Below are positions 41,401 to 47,400 of a DNA stretch of 64,000 nucleotides, piece after piece. The notes below the pieces were generated by a model. That model did no database searches. It saw only the letters and a list, made by a program, of their open reading frames with translations, and was not told the DNA's origin. The position numbers and the translations under genes were made by a program. The stretch's first letter is position 1, and each line of letters begins with the position of its first letter. This DNA is from Diadema setosum. Lineage: Eukaryota > Echinodermata > Echinoidea > Diadematoida > Diadematidae. The stretch is from NCBI RefSeq assembly GCF_964275005.1, contig NC_092695.1, positions 10,188,197 to 10,252,196 on the forward strand. The letters are read 5' to 3'.

Positions 41401-44400
41401 TCAATGACAAACAAGTGCAGTATTAAAGTAACGGCACAGGTCAAGAGCAAATTACGAGTGCTACAAATAAAGATATAACACTAAAAACACAGATTCACAT
41501 AAATTTACAGTGAAATGATGTTTGAACAAATACCCAGTGCCTTGCCCCTCTTTCGTTCTCATTCTCTTTAGGTCTCATTCATAATTAATAAGCCTTGAGA
41601 AAGGCCAGTTATACAAGAAAGAAGGGAATTTGATTTTGTGGAGAGAGTGCAGGCACAGAGGTTTTTCTTTTTCACCGTTACTCTCCATGAATAAGATTGT
41701 AAACTTGATCTGTATGATTATGAACACTAACTGAAAAAGAAAAAGGAACAGTAAAAGCTACTCACAGCATCTGTCAGGAACTTCTGTATTCTCTTCTGTA
41801 CAAAAGGCTTCTTGAGAACAGAGTTGATCGATGGTCTATCCCTGGAATTCAAACAGATCGATAAGATAATCAATACTATATCATTTAAACTATCATCCAC
41901 ATAGGCCCAAATTCACGATTGTGGTACAATTGAAACCATGGTTTAAACCAAAATGTTGTCATTTTGTCAACGAAACGACTGATTTCGTAATGAAATAGGC
42001 TATGCAAAACTATACAAATTGTCCATGGTTTGAACCATGGTTTCAATTGTACCACCTTCGTGAATTCGGGCAGTAGTATTTTCCTCAGATATTGGGAGAA
42101 AACGACATGCAATGGCAATATTGTCATCCAGTTCACCAAACCCGTGCTAAAGTCATGTACCATGTTTACATTCTGCAACCCAATCTTCACACAGGTATGT
42201 TTTGTTTTGTATCTCACATCTTGTCATTCACATTGATGACAACAGATAAAGGGAGGACAAAACGAAGTGATGAGTATACAACAGAAATAATAACAATACC
42301 CCTCAATAAAAAGAAAGAAAATGAAACAAGGAGAGCAATTGAATTAAGTAATGGTATGATCAGATTCAGATTGGAATGTTGTACACCATGTACTTTACAT
42401 TCAATGGTGCCGTAGTCATCAAAAAAACAAAACGAAAAAAAAAAACACAAAGAAACAAACAGTGATTACCACCTTGAGATAAATAATCTTGACAATAAGG
42501 CAAATGTTTTAAAGCACAGCAGGATCAGCACTTGTCCTTGTATGAGCAGGATGCTAGGTGGACTAATCTAAGCAGCAAATTTTAAATTAATAACCTGCTG
42601 AATGTAATAAGCACTAAAGGATGCAGAGAATATCAACATCTCACATAACCTCTGATGTCTTAGTTTATCAGAGACTCTAACCCCAAGCTCCTTCTGATCT
42701 GGAGATTCTCCCGCCTGAATCCCCTAGCAAACGGGAGACTCCAACTTGATGTGCGCAAAGCGCACATCACGAGCGCAAAGGCCCTTGCAGTCTAGGGTTC
42801 TAGATGCTCTCTCGCGCTATTTAAGGCTTATTTTTCAACATACAATGAAATTAAGTAAGAAATCATTTCAACCGGGAGAACGGGAGATTCTGCAAAAATG
42901 GGCTTTCGGCGGGAGATCTCCCGTCGAAAGCGGGAGAGTTGGAGTCTCTGGTTTATTAAACTCGACCCCCCCCCCCCCGAGACTGAATGTGAGTATCTGG
43001 TACACAAAAACAATGCAATTAAACTTGATACAGGGAAGCACATCGCACATATTGTGGAATTCAAGATGGCTGAAGCCAGGATGTAACCATTTCTGGGGTC
43101 AGAAGGGTCACGCACATCTCTGCTCACCATGACAATTAGTGTGATGGAGAAAAAGAGGAGAAACTCTTGGAAGACAGTGTGAGGGCATCTTTCATCCATC
43201 TTCTGTTTGTTTTTTAGTACAGGAAGTTAGACATGTGCTTCATACGGTGACACAACATTTGCTTTTGCTCCTGCCCTAGTCTTATTTTCTCCAAGGACTC
43301 AGGGTTAGGGTTGCGACAGGGTTTTAGGTTTAGTTTCATGTGAGGATTAGGATTAGAGTAAGAGTTATGTTTGTGGGTAGAATTTACGTTTGGCTCAGTG
43401 TACAGATATTTCATAGGAGCAATTGTCTAAAGAGCAAATGTCATAAAACCACCTCATACACAAGATTATAATTTTTTTTCCTCCTTCGTCATTAGGCACA
43501 TGAATTCAGCTTACCTTGGATTTCTCTTGAAAAGCTGAGCCACAAGGTTCCTGATGTCATAGCTGTACCGAGGCGAGACGGGTGGGTAGGACCCGCGGAT
43601 GATCTTCAGCACCAGGTTCTTCATGTTCCCTGCCTCAAACTGAGAACATCAAAAGCATTACAACTTGACACAGTCTCAATAACAGGGTTGCTCGAAATAC
43701 ACATGGCAGCTTGTCTCAGGCTATAATTAAAGTCACTCTTGGGCAACTAGAATGAGTGGTCACCTGCCTGACAAAACAGTAGAGCCCTTGCCCATATGCT
43801 CATTTGGGATTGTGGGAGAAACATAATGAACAAACACAAACATATGTAAATACTTTTTTTATATTTTTTTTTTCTTCCCTGACCTGTGTTCAGAGAGATT
43901 GAGTATGGAAATGAACAATTCAAATTTTGACCAATCACCTACCAGCCAATGAACAGTATGCTTGCACCAAATGTGACTTCACTGGTGACTTGAAACACAC
44001 ACAAACAATCTAGTCAAATATTCTGTTGACAATATTTTCAATATGAAGAGTGGACAAAACTGTTTTACAGTCAAACACATTTTACAATCATCTGTGCAAT
44101 TGCAATTTACTACCGAGCCCTTCGTAATAAGTTACATTTCCTGTATCTGGGCATGTATTTATAGATGAAGAATCCTTGGCTCATGAACCAATTTTTCTTC
44201 TTCCCTTAGATAGTTTTTCACGACAGATTGAACTGTATGCCAGGCACTGACATTGTCTACAGCAATCATGTCATCTACCTTACAAATCATAATCAAGGCT
44301 TGTATCTTGTACTATGCAGGCCTGTACTATGTGTTATCCGCACTTATGACTTGATGGGCTCCCAGAACCTGTAAGTTTGGATAATACACAAGATCTTACC

Positions 44401-47400
44401 ACAATGCCTCTATTACTCATCTGTACAAATTGAAATACAGGATATATGGAGCCCCATAGGCACTGCCTCCTTCTGAGAAGAAATATACATGGGTACTTTA
44501 GAGGAATACAAAATATGACTTACTGCATGTTTCAATGTGAGAATCTCATACAGCACACAGCCAAGAGCCCATATGTCACTGAAAAAAAAAATGATGGAAG
44601 AAAGTTGACGATTTCATAGCTTGAAACTTCAGACAGTGATTATTTCATATAATAGCAGAACTAATTCCATCGCTAAAGACACTCTGCCAGCATTAAAAGG
44701 TTGAATCCAGCATGGGCCTGAAACCCAGTCAGCAATCATGTCACCAGCTAAGAACCAAGCTATCCTCAATAAATTGTACATAGTGGGCACACATGAACCA
44801 CACAATTCCTCCTATATGAATCAAAAACTGATTTCAAATCTGTGAATACGACATTACGTCATAGTTTACATACGTATATGTAGAAGAACATACAAACTCA
44901 TTGCTCCTGTAGGCCTATCATCAACATGGTGTAACTTTACTATAAACTACAAAGCTAAAGCTAACATCAAATGCAAGCAAACATATTTTATCACTTACAC
45001 AACACAAATAATGCTGTACTCTACAACCTGGGCCTAATGAAACTGCCACTGAAAATACATGTATCATTCAAACAAAATCAAAAGCATACATAAATACCTC
45101 TTGTTATTGTAGGGTTTGTTCTCACAAATCTCTGGTGACAAGTAGTAGGGAGTCCCAATGCAGGTTCGAGCTAGCTCCATTGTGCTGAAAGAAAGATTTT
45201 TGTACACCATCAGATGAGAGAACCAAGTACTGGCAAAATGTGAGGGTTGTAATGGACAATTTCAATGATAGACATTAAACATGAACAATTACAAATGTAC
45301 ACACACACTACTAAAATGACAAGCAAATGGATACTCACTTATTGAGCACTCTAGCGATGCCGAAGTCACCCATTTTGATGATGCCCTTCCTGGTCAGGAA
45401 TATGTTCTGTGAATGGGAACAACGACAAATTGAATTGTTTCAGTAGCCTTTGCAGTCTATAAAGATAAGTTTGTTGGTTACATACAACAAGAAATTTCAC
45501 ATTTCTTCTCTTCCTCTTTTTCTTCCCTCCACTTTTCTTCCACTTTTCACTTCTTTCTCTTTCCTTCTCTTCTCATTTTCATCTCCTCTGACCTCTATTT
45601 CTACAGTTTGCACTCCTCTTTAATGTCCTCAAACCTTTTCAGGTCACACATATGGTGAACTGAAAATTCTACATCTTTAGGAAAGTCACCCTTATCATGA
45701 ATACTAATTTGGTTCAGAACTGATTACATTACTTCCCCCACCTTCCCAGGAAATTGTACTCAAGTTTCAGTACACTTGTATTCGTGTGACCTGTTAAAAC
45801 ATTACCATTATGATGTCTCAGACATTAAATCTATGAAAACTGCTTAGAATGGTAATTTGGCCGAAAAGGAGAAAAGCATTTTTTTTTTTTTGGCGGGGGG
45901 GGGGGGGGGGGGGGGGGAGGGTAGGGGCTTCAAATATATACTGTCTGATATCATAATGCTTTCTGTCTGTATCTGCAATTCTATAAAAGTTTGGAGAATC
46001 AAAAGGATATGGTTCATTTGAGCAAGTTGCTCTGGTATTTGGAAATTACCTATTGTGATTAAATGCTTATGGGTAATCTCTTGGACACATGACTGCACCT
46101 ATTTATCTGTTAATCTGCTCACCAGCTTACTCACCACTTGTGTGGTAGGTTTCAGGAATAACGTTGGACAATTCATATACCACTATAAAGCTTAAAATCT
46201 GGAGAATGGAACAATTCCAAACTTTGAAAAACAATGATTTCACTGTGTTTGGTCTCATATACATTCATCTCGCCATCACATTTCTGTAAATATCTGCACA
46301 CAAGCTGAATATAGCGTAAAAAGGGGACATTTTTGAGGTGTGGTTATTTTTGGGCATATCATGTAACATGAAACTAGCTTGAATATAAAAGCATACTACA
46401 AATGTTTTGCTTGCTACATGTAATACTATTTTACATTTTAATTGCGCAGAATTAAAAACACCAGCTGAGCGTGAAAAATTACTCATATGAAAAATGTCCA
46501 CTTTATTTACAGCAGCTATAATCTCCCTTTAGAGTGACGTCCAGTTACAGTGACCGGTCACTCACCTGTGACTTGATGTCCCTGTGAAGGATCTTTCTGT
46601 CGTGGACATGCTTGAGTGCCAGGCAGATCTGGACGAACCAGTCCATGACCTGGTCCTCGGGGAACAGCACGCCACGTCGATTATTGATGGCCTTGAAGAG
46701 GTCTCCGCCATCGCAGTAATCCATCACGATGTACAGGTTGCCCCTCTCTGAAATTGGACAGCATTCATTCAAATCTTGGAGTCACTAATATTAATAGCGC
46801 TCTTATCTTCTCAAGGGAGGGTAATGTTGTTGTAACCACTTCAATTTCTGCAGTCATTAAAAGTGATTCATTGAAATTTCCTAGAAACTAACAAACAGAA
46901 ACATGGTACTTGAGTTCTGGAATACAGAATTTACATTCAATCAGTTGTTTTTAAATATCCTCTTGTCATGTGAACTATTTCGTACATTGAGAGGAAAAAG
47001 TTACACCTTGTTTATATGCCAGAGAGTATAAATATTAATTACTATCGATCAAGATTGAGCACACATTTCTGGATGAATGAAAGAAATTTCCTTCAAGTGG
47101 TCCAAGTTACACGTAGACTGTTTCACAACAGGCAAAATTAAAAGTATTTCAGATGTATTTGTTGTTACCTTGCAGAAAATGTGACCTGCTAAATCAGTCA
47201 CATTCATAATTCTAGCCTAAATTAGGATGAGAAAATATGAATCTTTCCAATATGAGAAGATACATACAACAAGCATACAGAATACCTGGTAAATGCAATC
47301 TGTCACAGATACGATTGAACTAATATAAATTTTAGAAAAATGATACACATTTCAATATACCTTCAAAAGATTCTGCATATGACACAATGTTAGGATGTCT

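Noticed and set aside
42746..43199. 128- and 123-codon overlapping open frames
   Set aside because: They cover the CGGGAGA MITE and a C homopolymer on both strands; no family resemblance.
43290..43390. Possible interstitial telomere block (GGGTTAGGG-like)
   Set aside because: Only loose TTAGG similarity and no flanking inverted repeat. Left as AT/G-rich intron sequence.
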